Positions 18,352 through 27,016 are shown, counted from the stretch's first letter. The stretch: DNA of 64,000 nucleotides from Kiritimatiellales bacterium (GCA_041656295.1 JBBADV010000001.1:1-64000); one strand, 5' to 3'. Notes: generated from the sequence alone by a model not told the origin. Translations and numbers: made by a program.

Positions 18352-18906
18352 TTAACACAAACGTAAGAATTCCACGATGAACGCGAAGACAATGAATCCT
18401 AAAAACATAATATCCAGTTTGTCATACCGGGTGAATACCCGGCGATAGGATTTCACCCGCCGGATGAGTCGCTCAACCTCATTCCGTCTTTTATAGATTA
18501 TTGTATCGTAATCCCATGGGTTTTTCCGGTTCGGGCTGGGCGGAACAACGGGTATAAACCCCGGCGCCTGAGCCGGTTCCCGGGTTTCATCCCCTTCATA
18601 CGCACGATCCATAAGCAGCCGGCATGGTTCCGGGATTCTGCCCATACGCATCAGCAGTTCTCTGCCCCACGGCGCGTCACCCTCGTTGCCGGCAGACAAG
18701 CAGAAAATTACTGCCTGACGAGCAGTTGCGGCAACCAGATGTATCTTTGCGGTTTGTCCGCCCCGTGACCGCCCGATGGCTTGCGGGCCGTTTTTTTCAA
18801 CGCCCTGCAGGCCCGCAGGCATCCGGGTGAACCCGGACGCTGGTGCTGTCCAGTGACATGGCGTCGATCCGGACATAAAGCATAGCCTCTTCCTGCAGTT
18901 GAACAA
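18352..18906 (-). CDS. IS5-family transposase, downstream frame
   Basis: Carries the rest of the DDE catalytic domain: GRSRGGQTAKIHLV, the second Asp in LLMDRAYEGDE, and the Glu in KRRNEVERLIRRVKSYRRV. The C-terminus is hydrophobic (FLGFIVFAFIVEFLRLC), as is usual. Meaningful sequence begins at about codon 30, where it overlaps the upstream frame; earlier codons are probably not translated independently. It looks intact, so the element may still be active if frameshifting occurs. Confidence 0.87.
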   Translation of the reverse strand: MFNCRKRLCFMSGSTPCHWTAPASGFTRMPAGLQGVEKNGPQAIGRSRGGQTAKIHLVAATARQAVIFCLSAGNEGDAPWGRELLMRMGRIPEPCRLLMDRAYEGDETREPAQAPGFIPVVPPSPNRKNPWDYDTIIYKRRNEVERLIRRVKSYRRVFTRYDKLDIMFLGFIVFAFIVEFLRLC

Positions 18907-19123
18907 AAATCCGGTTCAGTACGCCGGCTTTTGCCCAGCGGCTCATGCGGGTGTAAATGGTATGCCAGTTGCCGAATTCCGCCGGCAGCGCCCGCCATTT
19001 ACAGCCGTTTTCGAGCGCATAGAGAATGGCATTCATCACGGTTAGATGATCCAAAGAGACATTGCCGCGCTGCGTCGGAAACGCATCGGCTATCCGGTCA
19101 TATTGTTTCTGCGTAAGTTTCAT
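18797..19123 (-). CDS. IS5-family transposase, upstream frame
   Basis: First 108 residues of the transposase: the DUF4096-like N-terminal part (LTQKQYDRIADAFP, LYALENGCKWRALPAEFGNW, TIYTRMSRWAKAGVLNRIF) and the first catalytic Asp region (RIDAMSLDSTSVRVHP). The frame ends at a TGA immediately before an A-run. The catalytic domain continues in the +1 frame, so a full transposase needs frameshifting at the overlap (about 18797-18840). As in other members of the group, the short product alone may be regulatory. Confidence 0.88.
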   Translation of the reverse strand: MKLTQKQYDRIADAFPTQRGNVSLDHLTVMNAILYALENGCKWRALPAEFGNWHTIYTRMSRWAKAGVLNRIFVQLQEEAMLYVRIDAMSLDSTSVRVHPDACGPAGR

Positions 19124-19163
19124 GCGGCATTTTTACAACCATCCGCAAATAAATGCAATAGTG

Positions 19164-19595
19164 TTAACACGCCCTAGTCCAATTATCCAAGGCGTGTTGA
19201 ACGATTTTACACCCAAAACTAATATGAATTGCAAGTTTTTCGGAAAGAACTGGGGGACACCGTGTTGCATCAAAAGATCGTTTGCCATTTAAATTTATCG
19301 CTATTATTGGTAATTCGCGTTTTATTGCTTGTTCTATTTCCCAATGTACAAATTTGTGTAAATATCTAGTTTTTTCACCGATTAATAAAAGGAACATTTT
19401 AGAGTTTCTCAATCGTTCAGCTAATTGCGCTTTAATGGATTCTTCTTTACTAGAATCTCGCGCTTGGCATAAATCATGCGCATCATAAAAGTTAAACGAA
19501 AAACCATCATTCTGTTTCCATGCCGTCATCAACCGATAATAATGCATGTCAGAATCGGCATCGAAAGATACAAATGTTTTATTTCTATACGGCAT
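19164..19595 (-). pseudogene. TIR-like (MTH538/DUF1863, ThsB-type) protein truncated by IS
   Basis: The 143 codons start with KTFVSFDADSDMHYYRLMTA and continue with WKQNDGFSFNFYDAHDL, KAQLAERLRNSKMFLLLIGE, FVHWEIEQAIKRELPIIAI and SEKLAIHISFGCKIVQHALD. This is the TIR-like fold of the MTH538/DUF1863 family, which includes the ThsB sensors of Thoeris anti-phage systems. An AAGGA site precedes the ATG. The frame ends in DNWTRAC followed by a stop supplied by the IS terminal repeat. Rejoining across the IS at the TA duplication continues the frame for about 25 codons, but without a recognisable family C-terminus. No ThsA-like gene is nearby. It is a broken relic or orphan. Confidence 0.72.
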
Positions 19596-19630
19596 AATAA
19601 AAATCCTTTTTCAAAAAAGATAACAATTTA

Positions 19631-21037
19631 TTAAATTTTTTCGACAATAATCCGGCTGCCATGCACTGCGGTGATTTTTACGGCGGTGTCTTTTGCGATG
19701 AATTCGCCGCGTGAAATGACGTTGACATCGTTACCTGAAATCCGGATGCGCCCGGATGGAATCAAGTTCGTGAGCGCGATGCCTTCCTTTCCGATCAGAT
19801 CTGTGCGTTCGCGCACAGCACCGCCGGAAATTTCTGAGTCGGTGCCGAGCATGAGCGGCCGGATAACACGCGCTTCCGGCAGCCATTTGGCGGCGGCAAT
19901 GGCAAATATGATTAACCCGGCGAAGGCGATGGCGAGGTTGATGAGTGCAGTCTGCAGTGTGGCTCCGCCGCCGGAAATTGCCGGCAGAAGTTCGCCGGGC
20001 ATTTTCCAGCTCATGGCGGTGACGAGTGAAAGAATGATCAGCGCAATGCCACTGATGCCGAGTATGCCAAACCCCGGTGTGACAAAAATTTCAATCAGCA
20101 GCAGCATAACGCCGACGGCAAATATGACGATATCTTCCATGCCGGACAGTCCGGCGATATGGTGTCCAAAAAAGAAAAGCGCGAGCGCAAGAATTCCGCC
20201 GATACCGAAGATTCCAAACCCCGGTGTTTTAATCTCAAGGTAAATTCCGCCCAGTCCGATCATTAAAAGAATCGGCGCCGCAACCGAAATGATGCGCGCA
20301 AGTTTTTCGGCACCGGTGACTTCAAGCGTAACAATTTCGGCGCCGGTCATTCCGGCGGCGGTGAGCAGTGCCGGAACGTCCGCAACGGTGCCTTTGGATA
20401 AAATTCCGGCGGCTTCACTGGCGGTGAGTGTGAGCAGTTCACCGGCTTTGCTGACAACATTGGTGCCGATGCTGTATTCCATTTCACGCCGCACCATCGC
20501 TTCAGCGAGCGCCGGATCGTGTCCGCCCTGCTCTGCAGCGGCGCGCACCATGGCGGCGACGGCGGATTTCATTTTTTCGCTGACCTCTTCATTTAAATCC
20601 TGCGCGCCGCCGGCCGGGCTCATCATCATCGGCGTGGCGGCGCCGATAACGCTGCCGGGCGCCATATAAATATTCGGTGTAGCGAGCGCGATAATGGCAC
20701 CGGCGGAATAGGCGTCGCGCTCAATGAATGTATACACCGGCGTTTTAATGTCGCGGATGATGGCGATGATTTCGCGCGTGACGTCGACGCGTCCGCCGGG
20801 CGTATCCATCACAAATACAATTGCATCGGCGTGATTTTTTTCGGCGGCGGTAACCCCGCGCCGGATGATGTACAGCAGCGACGGACTGATCTGCTCTTTG
20901 ATCGGAATCTCATAAACGAGCTGTTTCCCCTCTGCCGCCGGCGGCAGAGCCGTTTGAGTCATTTTTGTTTCTGCGGCAAAAACGAAATGACTCCATGCGG
21001 CAAACAGAATGACAATCCAGCCGATTTTTGCTTTCAT
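19631..21037 (-). CDS. NfeD-family membrane-bound serine protease (ClpP/SppA-like)
   Basis: Membrane protein of 468 residues taken from ATG 21037 (signal peptide MKAKIGWIVILFAAWSHFVF). The first 230 residues form a ClpP/SppA-like protease domain (DAIVFVMDTPGGRVD, with the nucleophile Ser in ERDAYSAGAIIAL, then PGSVIGAATPMM). Several transmembrane helices follow (about 265-400), then a C-terminal NfeD OB-fold domain (LIGKEGIALTNLIPSGRIRISG). Family members process stomatin-like or membrane proteins. The open frame runs 95 codons further upstream, but those codons read a 93-bp tandem repeat and are unlikely to be translated. It is divergent from thiF across that repeat. Confidence 0.88.
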   Translation of the reverse strand: MKAKIGWIVILFAAWSHFVFAAETKMTQTALPPAAEGKQLVYEIPIKEQISPSLLYIIRRGVTAAEKNHADAIVFVMDTPGGRVDVTREIIAIIRDIKTPVYTFIERDAYSAGAIIALATPNIYMAPGSVIGAATPMMMSPAGGAQDLNEEVSEKMKSAVAAMVRAAAEQGGHDPALAEAMVRREMEYSIGTNVVSKAGELLTLTASEAAGILSKGTVADVPALLTAAGMTGAEIVTLEVTGAEKLARIISVAAPILLMIGLGGIYLEIKTPGFGIFGIGGILALALFFFGHHIAGLSGMEDIVIFAVGVMLLLIEIFVTPGFGILGISGIALIILSLVTAMSWKMPGELLPAISGGGATLQTALINLAIAFAGLIIFAIAAAKWLPEARVIRPLMLGTDSEISGGAVRERTDLIGKEGIALTNLIPSGRIRISGNDVNVISRGEFIAKDTAVKITAVHGSRIIVEKI

Positions 21038-21064
21038 GTTGCAAACCATAAACAGATTTGCGCC

Positions 21065-21268
21065 GAAATGAAAACAAAACTGAATGTGGCGCAGACATTC
21101 CTGTCTGTGCAAGGCAGACTGGGAAGTCCGCCTCACGACTCTAAATAAGGTTGCAATGAAATGAAAACAAAACTGCATATGGCGCAGACATTCCTGTCTG
21201 TGCAGGGCAGACTGGAAAGTCTGCCCCACCACTCTAAATAAGGTTGCGATGAAATGAAAACAAAACTG
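21065..21268. repeat. 93-bp tandem repeat (2 copies plus a 15-base third start)
   Basis: ATGAAAACAAAACTG occurs at 21068, 21161 and 21254, exactly 93 bases apart. Each full unit also holds a palindromic GGCGCAGACATTCCTGTCTG module and ends with CTCTAAATAAGGTTGC and a variable base before ATGAA. The third ATG is the thiF start. The 31-codon period keeps the opposite-strand frame open. Confidence 0.92.
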
Positions 21269-21889
21269 ACGAAAACGGAGTGGGATGCGGTTCTGATTGA
21301 ACGGCACGGCGCGGCGGTGCATGAAAAACTGAAAGCGGCAACGGCGGGGATCGCGGGACTCGGCGGACTGGGTTCAGCGGTTGCGGTCGCGCTGACGCGT
21401 TCCGGAATCGGAAAACTGATTCTCGGCGATTTTGACCGCGTTGAACCGAGCAATTTAAACCGTCAGCATTATTTTATGGATCAGCTCGGCGAACTGAAGA
21501 CCGATGCGCTGGCCGCAAATCTGCGCCGGATTAATCCGTATCTTACTTTAGAACTGTACGCTGAAAAAATTATGCCGGAAAATGTATCGCCGATTTTTTC
21601 CGGCGTGGATGTAATGATTGAGGCGTTTGACCGCGCCGATCAGAAAGCGATGCTGCTGCAGGAATTTACTGCGCAGTGCGCCGGAATTCCGTTTATCGGC
21701 GCATCCGGCATGGCGGGGTGCGGCGCCGGCGAAACAATCGGTGTGAAAAAGCTGTCTGCAAATGTGTACATTGTCGGCGATTTAAAAACCGGTTTGTCTC
21801 CGGAACACGGGCTGATGGCGCCGCGCGTCGGCATCGCTGCTCATATGCAGGCGAATCTGGCGCTGCAGATTATTCTCGGACAAGTTTAA
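21254..21889 (+). CDS. thiF: Sulfur carrier protein adenylyltransferase ThiF
   Basis: E1-like enzyme of 211 residues, the short ThiF form found in many anaerobes. It would adenylate the C-terminus of the sulfur carrier ThiS for thiazole synthesis. The Rossmann nucleotide motif is GIAGLGGLGSAVAVAL, followed by the acidic LILGDFDRVEPSNLNRQHYF with the ATP-contacting Asp, Asn and Arg. Later segments are DVMIEAFDRADQKAMLL and GASGMAGCGAGE. No ThiS, ThiG or ThiH is adjacent, so its partners are elsewhere. The 3' end overlaps the convergent comEC gene by 20 bases. Its start region is the third copy of a tandem repeat. The closely related MoeB/HesA function cannot be fully excluded. Confidence 0.85.
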   Translation: MKTKLTKTEWDAVLIERHGAAVHEKLKAATAGIAGLGGLGSAVAVALTRSGIGKLILGDFDRVEPSNLNRQHYFMDQLGELKTDALAANLRRINPYLTLELYAEKIMPENVSPIFSGVDVMIEAFDRADQKAMLLQEFTAQCAGIPFIGASGMAGCGAGETIGVKKLSANVYIVGDLKTGLSPEHGLMAPRVGIAAHMQANLALQIILGQV

Positions 21890-23687
21890 TGCCTGTTCCG
21901 CGTGTTACAGAACGCGGACGAAATATTTCCTGCAGCTGTTCAGCCGCTTCCGGCGCCGCATTGCGGTGAGTGATGATCAGCTCGTCGAGATGATTGACCC
22001 CGTGCTGCTGCAAAAAACGAACGGTGCGCGCAGTTTGAAAGCGGCTGCCGGCAGTGGCAAGAATCCAGCCGCGATCCGGCGTACGTATGGCAATAGCGGA
22101 ATCCACCGGACGATGGAGTTCGATCTGTTTCGCCGGTGCATAATTGATCGCCGGCCAAAGCAGTACGGAACAACCAATCAGCGCGATGGAAATTTTGCGC
22201 AGCCGCACCGGTCCGGTAAAAAGAGATGAAAATCCGGCGTACCATAAGATCACGCTGAGCGCCGGCGGCGTTTGTACAAAAAACCGCTCGCCGGGAACAG
22301 CGGCAAGCCATTGGGTTCCGGCGATGAGAACGGAGGTGAAGATGCGGTTGGCGTGATTGAACATCAGTGCCGCCGGTGGAAAAATGATCCCGGTGAGCAG
22401 CGAAAAACAACCGGTGAGCACGATCACAAACGTGAGCGGTATGACGCCGAGATTGCCGGCGATGGCGGCAGGCGAGACGGTGTTGAAATAACGTGCGGAG
22501 AGCGGCATGGAAAAAATCCACGCGGCGATGGACGTGAGGAGCAGCAGCCCGGCGGCTTTGAACATTCGCGCACCGGATGTTTTGAAGGCCGCAGTCCAGT
22601 GCGGGCGGATACGCCGCATGACAAAGCTGTGCACCATGACGAGACCGCAAACTACAATAAATGAGAGCAGGAAGCCGGGATCAGAAATCTGTTCGGGACC
22701 GATGACGAGCAGAATAATGGCCGCGGCGGCGAGCGCCGACGGCACATCGGGACGGCGACCGAACAGCAGCGCCAGGAAATAGATGGATGCCATGGTGAAA
22801 GCACGCAGTGCGCTGGCCTTCATGCCGGTGGAAGCGACATAAATGAACAGTGCCGGAATTAAAAAAACTCCCCACCACCGGCGCGAAATTCCGGCGGTTT
22901 TCAGCGCGCCGGCCAGGATCGCCGCCATAACGCCGACGTGCAGCCCGGAGATGGCAAAAATGTGAAACATGCCGGTGTATGAAAATGCGCGGTACAATGA
23001 ATCCGGCAGTGAGCGGCGGAGTCCGAGCAGCAGTGCTTCGAGCAGACGCAGATTTTCCTGTGCACCCTCCATTTCCGCCGCAATAATTTTTGCAGCGGCG
23101 CGGCGCGCGGAATAACAGCGCGCAAGAAATCTGTTTTTTGCGGCGGCAAGACACATCGCGTCACTCGCAGAGAAATAACCGGAGAGCCCGCTGAATGTTT
23201 TTGGATATGCGGTGTAGCTGCCGGCAAACTCCCATTCTTCACCGTACGCCGGCGCTTGCGCCGGACGGCTCAGATAAATCTGAACGGCACTGTTTTCTTT
23301 AAGCCATTCGCCGGTAAAATTTACCGCGCTGACGCGCAGACGAAACACGGTTTGGCCATCCATGTCCGCCGGATCGTCCATGATAATTCCACGAATGTGC
23401 TGCCGGCTTGCGGCTGTTTCGGCGTGCAGTAATGCGGCCGGTTTAAACTCGGTGCGAATGCCGATCACTGCGGCGGCAAGAATGGAAAATGTGAGGTAGA
23501 TAAAAACCGATGGAGCTGAACGTAGACGCGACGAGGACGTCGCGTCTGTTTCCCAGAAGCAACCCATGAGCAGAAAAAAACCGGCGGCGAGCAATAACAG
23601 CGGATGAATTTGAAAAACCTGTTCAAGCCAGAGTCCGGCGGCAATAGATAAAGCAATTCCCATGAGCGGGCGCCGTACCGGTTGCAT
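21870..23687 (-). CDS. comEC: ComEC/Rec2-type DNA uptake channel
   Basis: Inner-membrane protein of 605 residues for transport of single-stranded DNA during natural transformation. A hydrophobic N-terminus is followed by a DUF4131-like OB segment (about 80-190) and the competence domain with SYTGMFHIFAISGLHVGVMA (about 238) and 7-8 further helices. The C-terminal metallo-beta-lactamase-like part is only about 85 residues (DRGWILATAGSRFQTARTVR, DELIITHRNAAPEA) and lacks a full HxHxDH cluster, so this is a shortened ComEC, as seen in other Verrucomicrobia-like lineages. A strong GAAAGGAG site precedes the ATG. It is 18 bases downstream of the TPR gene. Confidence 0.88.
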   Translation of the reverse strand: MQPVRRPLMGIALSIAAGLWLEQVFQIHPLLLLAAGFFLLMGCFWETDATSSSRLRSAPSVFIYLTFSILAAAVIGIRTEFKPAALLHAETAASRQHIRGIIMDDPADMDGQTVFRLRVSAVNFTGEWLKENSAVQIYLSRPAQAPAYGEEWEFAGSYTAYPKTFSGLSGYFSASDAMCLAAAKNRFLARCYSARRAAAKIIAAEMEGAQENLRLLEALLLGLRRSLPDSLYRAFSYTGMFHIFAISGLHVGVMAAILAGALKTAGISRRWWGVFLIPALFIYVASTGMKASALRAFTMASIYFLALLFGRRPDVPSALAAAAIILLVIGPEQISDPGFLLSFIVVCGLVMVHSFVMRRIRPHWTAAFKTSGARMFKAAGLLLLTSIAAWIFSMPLSARYFNTVSPAAIAGNLGVIPLTFVIVLTGCFSLLTGIIFPPAALMFNHANRIFTSVLIAGTQWLAAVPGERFFVQTPPALSVILWYAGFSSLFTGPVRLRKISIALIGCSVLLWPAINYAPAKQIELHRPVDSAIAIRTPDRGWILATAGSRFQTARTVRFLQQHGVNHLDELIITHRNAAPEAAEQLQEIFRPRSVTRGTGIKLVRE

Positions 23688-23705
23688 TCAGGCTCCTTTC
23701 GCCGG

Positions 23706-24968
23706 TCAGTTTTTCATCGAATCGAGCAGGCTCGGGCGTTTCGGCATCTCGATTTGGAAAATACGATCTGTCCGGCGACGCTCAATTTCATGCCGGCGGA
23801 GAGTTTCAATCGCGCGGCGGGTTTCGGCATCGGCGAGGAAGTCGACATAAACACGAAATTCATCGGTTTCGCGGATGGGGTCGAAGCCGGGGCTTTGAAT
23901 CCAGCCGGCGACAACCGGGCTGCCGTAAAGGCTGGCGGCCTGACCGAGATAGCTAACGGCGCGCTCGGCGTTAACGAGCTGTGCATAGCTGATCGCAAGC
24001 CACTTGAACGATTCTTCGTCCGGTGCGTTGCGCGCGAGATCAACATAATGCGGTGCAGCGTTTGTCCAGTCACCGCGCGAACTCAGAATAGCGGAAGCAC
24101 CGCGCAGCGCGGTGATGTTGCGGTGATCCAGACTGAGAATGTGTTGATAAACGTCGAGCGCTCCGTCCAGATCATCATCTTCGATACGCAACTGTGCTGC
24201 GATTTCAAGTACCGGAATGCTGTCCGGCCGCAGTTCGAGCAGACGGCGGGCGACGGTGATCGCGGCGGCGGTGTAATCCGCATATTGCAGCGTCTGCAGA
24301 AAGCGGATCTGCATATTGACATCCGAGCTGTCTTGATGCATCAATTTTACTGCGAGCGGAACGGCCTCGGCATATTTTTCTTCACGGAGCAGCTGAGTGA
24401 ACAGCAGCTGCAGCGCTTCGCGGTTTTCCGGCGAGGCTTGCAGAGTTTGTTGTAAACGTTCAACCGCTTCTCCTTCTATGCCTCTGCGCTGAAGCGCCGC
24501 TTTTGCCGCATTCAAATTACGGTTCGCCGCATCCCACCGGATCATCTGTTGTTCAATTCCGGCAGTTAAACTTTCGGCATCGATCACTTCCAACTGCTGT
24601 GCGACTGCGCCGCCGGTGCCGATCTCACGTAACCGCTGGGCATGCTCCGCCCATCTCTGCTTCTGTGCTTCGGTCGGGTTTTCCAGGTGCCTGGTAATGG
24701 TTTTTACCATGATTACTCCGCCGCCGATTGCCGCAACAATAATGATGGCGCGCACCCACAGAAGGCAGATATGATATACGCCGACGCGGTTACTGCTTTC
24801 TCGCAAGCGCGGCGGTTTGTGTCGCGACGTCAACTTCTGTGCCGGAGAAATAGACTGTTCGCGCAATAAATCATCGAGCGGCTTTTCCGGGATTTGCTGC
24901 GTATAAAAACTGCTGTCCGGCACCTGGTGCCGTTTACTGAAATGTCCGGATGGTTTTGGTGGTTTCAT
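23706..24968 (-). CDS. Membrane-anchored TPR protein
   Basis: Protein of 420 residues with a basic cytoplasmic N-terminus (about 65 residues), one transmembrane helix (YHICLLWVRAIIIVAAIGGG) and a long helical region. From about residue 165 the helices fit tetratricopeptide repeats (GEAVERLQQTLQASPENREA, YTAAAITVARRLLELRPDSI, DLDGALDVYQHILSLDHRNI, WTNAAPHYVDLARNAPDEES). Such proteins act as scaffolds for envelope assembly or secretion. No specific function is readable. It precedes comEC on the same strand and probably shares its transcript. Confidence 0.75.
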   Translation of the reverse strand: MKPPKPSGHFSKRHQVPDSSFYTQQIPEKPLDDLLREQSISPAQKLTSRHKPPRLRESSNRVGVYHICLLWVRAIIIVAAIGGGVIMVKTITRHLENPTEAQKQRWAEHAQRLREIGTGGAVAQQLEVIDAESLTAGIEQQMIRWDAANRNLNAAKAALQRRGIEGEAVERLQQTLQASPENREALQLLFTQLLREEKYAEAVPLAVKLMHQDSSDVNMQIRFLQTLQYADYTAAAITVARRLLELRPDSIPVLEIAAQLRIEDDDLDGALDVYQHILSLDHRNITALRGASAILSSRGDWTNAAPHYVDLARNAPDEESFKWLAISYAQLVNAERAVSYLGQAASLYGSPVVAGWIQSPGFDPIRETDEFRVYVDFLADAETRRAIETLRRHEIERRRTDRIFQIEMPKRPSLLDSMKN

Positions 24969-25008
24969 AATTAAAAAGCGGGAGCAGTATGCATCGGGAA
25001 TGCTGAAT

Positions 25009-25076
25009 GTTCAATTATCAATTTTCACTCTCCGATTGTTCACTGAGTGTTAAATTTTGGAAATTGAATATTGAAC
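25009..25076. repeat. Imperfect palindrome GTTCAAT...ATTGAAC
   Basis: A 68-bp imperfect inverted repeat between the divergent TPR and rmuC genes, starting GTTCAATTATCAATTTTC and ending GGAAATTGAATATTGAAC. It is one of several simple-text repeats that fill intergenic spaces in this window. Confidence 0.6.
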
Positions 25077-25098
25077 ATGATTGATTCATAGTGCCTGC

Positions 25099-26115
25099 AT
25101 GCAACTGATCATCCTTATGTTTCTCGCGGTTTTGATTATGCTGATCCTCATTCAGCTTGCCGGCGCGCTGCGCAGTACGGCGCGGCAGGACGCCCAGATT
25201 GACATGCTCACCAAAAACTTAACCTCCCTCACCGATCAGGTCGAGGCGCGCGGACGGAAAAGCGAAGAGGCTGTTCAGACGCAAATGGAAAAGCTGATTG
25301 AACGGCTGATCACGATTGATAAGGCGCAGGCAAAAATCGCCGAACTTTCCGGCAGTGTCGTCAGTCTGCAGGAAGTGCTTGCAGACAAACGTTCGCGCGG
25401 CGCATTCGGCGAAGTACAGCTCAACGCACTCATCTCAAACATTCTCCCGCCGAACAGCTATGCCTTTCAATATACGTTTCCCAACGGCGTACGCGCCGAC
25501 TGTGTGCTGATACTTCCGCCGCCCACCGGCACCGTTTGCATCGATTCCAAGTTCCCGCTCGAAAATTTTCAAAAAATGACCGATATCTCGCAGCCGGAAT
25601 CTGAGCGCCGTGCGGCGGAAACTCAATTTAAGGCCGACATCCGCAAACATATTAAAGACATCGCCGGCAAATATATTATTCCCGGCGCAACTGCCGACGG
25701 CGCCATGATGTTTATTCCTGCTGAAGCTGTCTTTGCCGAAATTCATGCGCACCATCCCGACCTCGTGCAGGAAGCGCAGCGGGCGCGCGTCTGGATGGCA
25801 TCGCCGACAACGATGATGGCGGTGCTGACCACTGCGAACGCTGTGCTGAAAGACGAGAAAACGCGGAAGCAGGTGCATATTATTCAGGAGCACCTCAATA
25901 TGCTCGCCAAAGATTTCAGCCGGTTTCAAACCCGCATGGACAGTTTGGCAAAACGCATTGACCTCGCAAATACAGAGGTATCGCAAGTTCAAACCTCCGC
26001 CCGCAAAATTACCAGCCGTTTCAGCCGCATTGAAAAGGTGGATCTTTCCGGCGAGCGTGAAACATTGCCGGCAGACGGCGATGAAATTTCTGACCAGCCC
26101 GAAGACGGTGAATAA
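25099..26115 (+). CDS. rmuC: RmuC-family DNA recombination protein
   Basis: Predicted nuclease-like protein of 338 residues that limits DNA inversions and rearrangements. It has an N-terminal membrane anchor (MQLIILMFLAVLIMLILIQL), a coiled coil to about residue 100, and the RmuC core (RGAFGEVQLNALISNILPPN, NGVRADCVLILPPPTGTVCI, DSKFPLENF, KYIIPGATADGAMMFIPAEA, ASPTTMMAVLTTANAVLKDE). A TTG at 25081 would add six residues; I chose the ATG at 25099 because the anchor starts there. No good ribosome site is visible for either. Confidence 0.92.
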   Translation: MQLIILMFLAVLIMLILIQLAGALRSTARQDAQIDMLTKNLTSLTDQVEARGRKSEEAVQTQMEKLIERLITIDKAQAKIAELSGSVVSLQEVLADKRSRGAFGEVQLNALISNILPPNSYAFQYTFPNGVRADCVLILPPPTGTVCIDSKFPLENFQKMTDISQPESERRAAETQFKADIRKHIKDIAGKYIIPGATADGAMMFIPAEAVFAEIHAHHPDLVQEAQRARVWMASPTTMMAVLTTANAVLKDEKTRKQVHIIQEHLNMLAKDFSRFQTRMDSLAKRIDLANTEVSQVQTSARKITSRFSRIEKVDLSGERETLPADGDEISDQPEDGE

Positions 26116-26157
26116 AGTTCACTTATATCAAGATCAATTTAACCGGTATTTATTTAA

Positions 26158-26362
26158 CCGCGGATGATACGGATATAAACGGATTTCAATACAGAAGAAA
26201 CAGGGAGAATTTTTCAACAAACAATTGCGAAGCACGCAAAATTTTTACCGCAGATGAACATTTAAGAGCAGTTTCGTTTTAATTTGCAAAAGGTCGCGCC
26301 GATAAATATGGGGCAGACAGGAATGTCTGCTCCACGCGGTGCGAATCGTGGTTTGAATTAAT
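26158..26362. repeat. Intergenic cluster of repeat modules
   Basis: 26158-26184 is a copy, with three differences in the middle, of the 27-mer that bounds the element at 3801-4148. 26310-26333 is a small palindrome of the GGGCAGACAGGAATGTCTGC type. 26343-26362 matches the ATTCGTGGTTTGAATTAAT module that is also inside the 3801-4148 element. The modules thus occur singly as well as assembled. Nothing coding is seen here. Confidence 0.7.
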
Positions 26363-26377
26363 CAATACAAATCAGCT

Positions 26378-27016
26378 TCATTTCATATTATCCGTCCAGA
26401 TTTCGACATCCGGGTGGCCGGCAAGGGCGACACCGGCGGGAATAGTTTCCGGTGTTTTTAACAACTTTTCAATCACCGGCTGCTTGGCCTGGCCGGTGGC
26501 CAGGATAACAATTTTTTTTATCCGGAACAGCAGCGCCGGAGTCACACTGATCCGGTCAGGCTTTTTCAATTTAATGACTGGAATTGCCAGCCGTTCATCG
26601 CGCAGCGCTGCATCGTTCAGATTAAACAGTGATGCTGTGTGACCGTCAGTTCCCAAACCAAGCAGGCCGAACGGAATATGCTGAATCCGGCGCAAATTGT
26701 TTTCAAATGTTTTTGCCGCGGCATCAATCGGCAGTTCTGTCCGGACGCGAACAATATGGCTGGCGCCAAAAAACGGCGCGATCACTCCGTAATTATTTTG
26801 CGGGTCTGAAACGGGAACGTAACGTTCGTCGCTGAGAAACAGAGTTCCTTGCGTACAAATTTTTTCGCCGGCAAAACGCCGGTAGAGTTCCAGCGGTGTT
26901 TCTCCGCCGGAAAGCATCAGCCCGTCCGGCGCGGACAACGCCGGAAACAGTTTGCGGAATGTCTCCAGGCCGTGTGCGATTAATTCGCCGGCGGATGAGA
27001 ATCGTTTAATTTTCAT
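26378..27016 (-). CDS. pgl: 6-phosphogluconolactonase
   Basis: Hydrolyses 6-phosphogluconolactone to 6-phosphogluconate in the oxidative pentose phosphate or Entner-Doudoroff route. The 212 residues match the DevB/NagB-like family: GLMLSGGETPLELYRRFA, TLFLSDERYVPVSDPQNNYG and GLLGLGTDGHTASLFN. It overlaps the end of the RND transporter gene by 11 bases and is the last gene of the efflux operon, an unusual place for a sugar enzyme. With the KDPG aldolase at 63.5 kb it fits an Entner-Doudoroff type sugar-acid metabolism. Confidence 0.93.
   Translation of the reverse strand: MKIKRFSSAGELIAHGLETFRKLFPALSAPDGLMLSGGETPLELYRRFAGEKICTQGTLFLSDERYVPVSDPQNNYGVIAPFFGASHIVRVRTELPIDAAAKTFENNLRRIQHIPFGLLGLGTDGHTASLFNLNDAALRDERLAIPVIKLKKPDRISVTPALLFRIKKIVILATGQAKQPVIEKLLKTPETIPAGVALAGHPDVEIWTDNMK

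Larger units (their letters stand above)
18345..19174 (-). mobile_element. IS5-family (IS427-like group) insertion sequence, 830 bp
   Basis: Terminal inverted repeats GGGCGTGTTAACAC (18345-18358) and its complement (19161-19174) are perfect over 14 bases and flanked by a TA duplication (18343-18344 and 19175-19176). Two overlapping minus-strand frames encode a DDE transposase. Size, two-frame layout and TA target fit the IS427-like group of IS5. It sits inside the 3' end of a TIR-like gene. Confidence 0.9.

Noticed and set aside
19164..19595. A complete Thoeris anti-phage system
   Set aside because: Only the TIR-like partner is present and it is truncated; no ThsA-like NADase gene lies within reach.
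21065..21268. CRISPR-like tandem repeats
   Set aside because: Only two full units, with no spacers between repeats and no cas genes; it is a direct tandem duplication.
23682..24455. A 257-codon plus-strand frame opposite the TPR gene
   Set aside because: Antisense shadow; the minus strand has a coherent TPR protein continuing over the full length.
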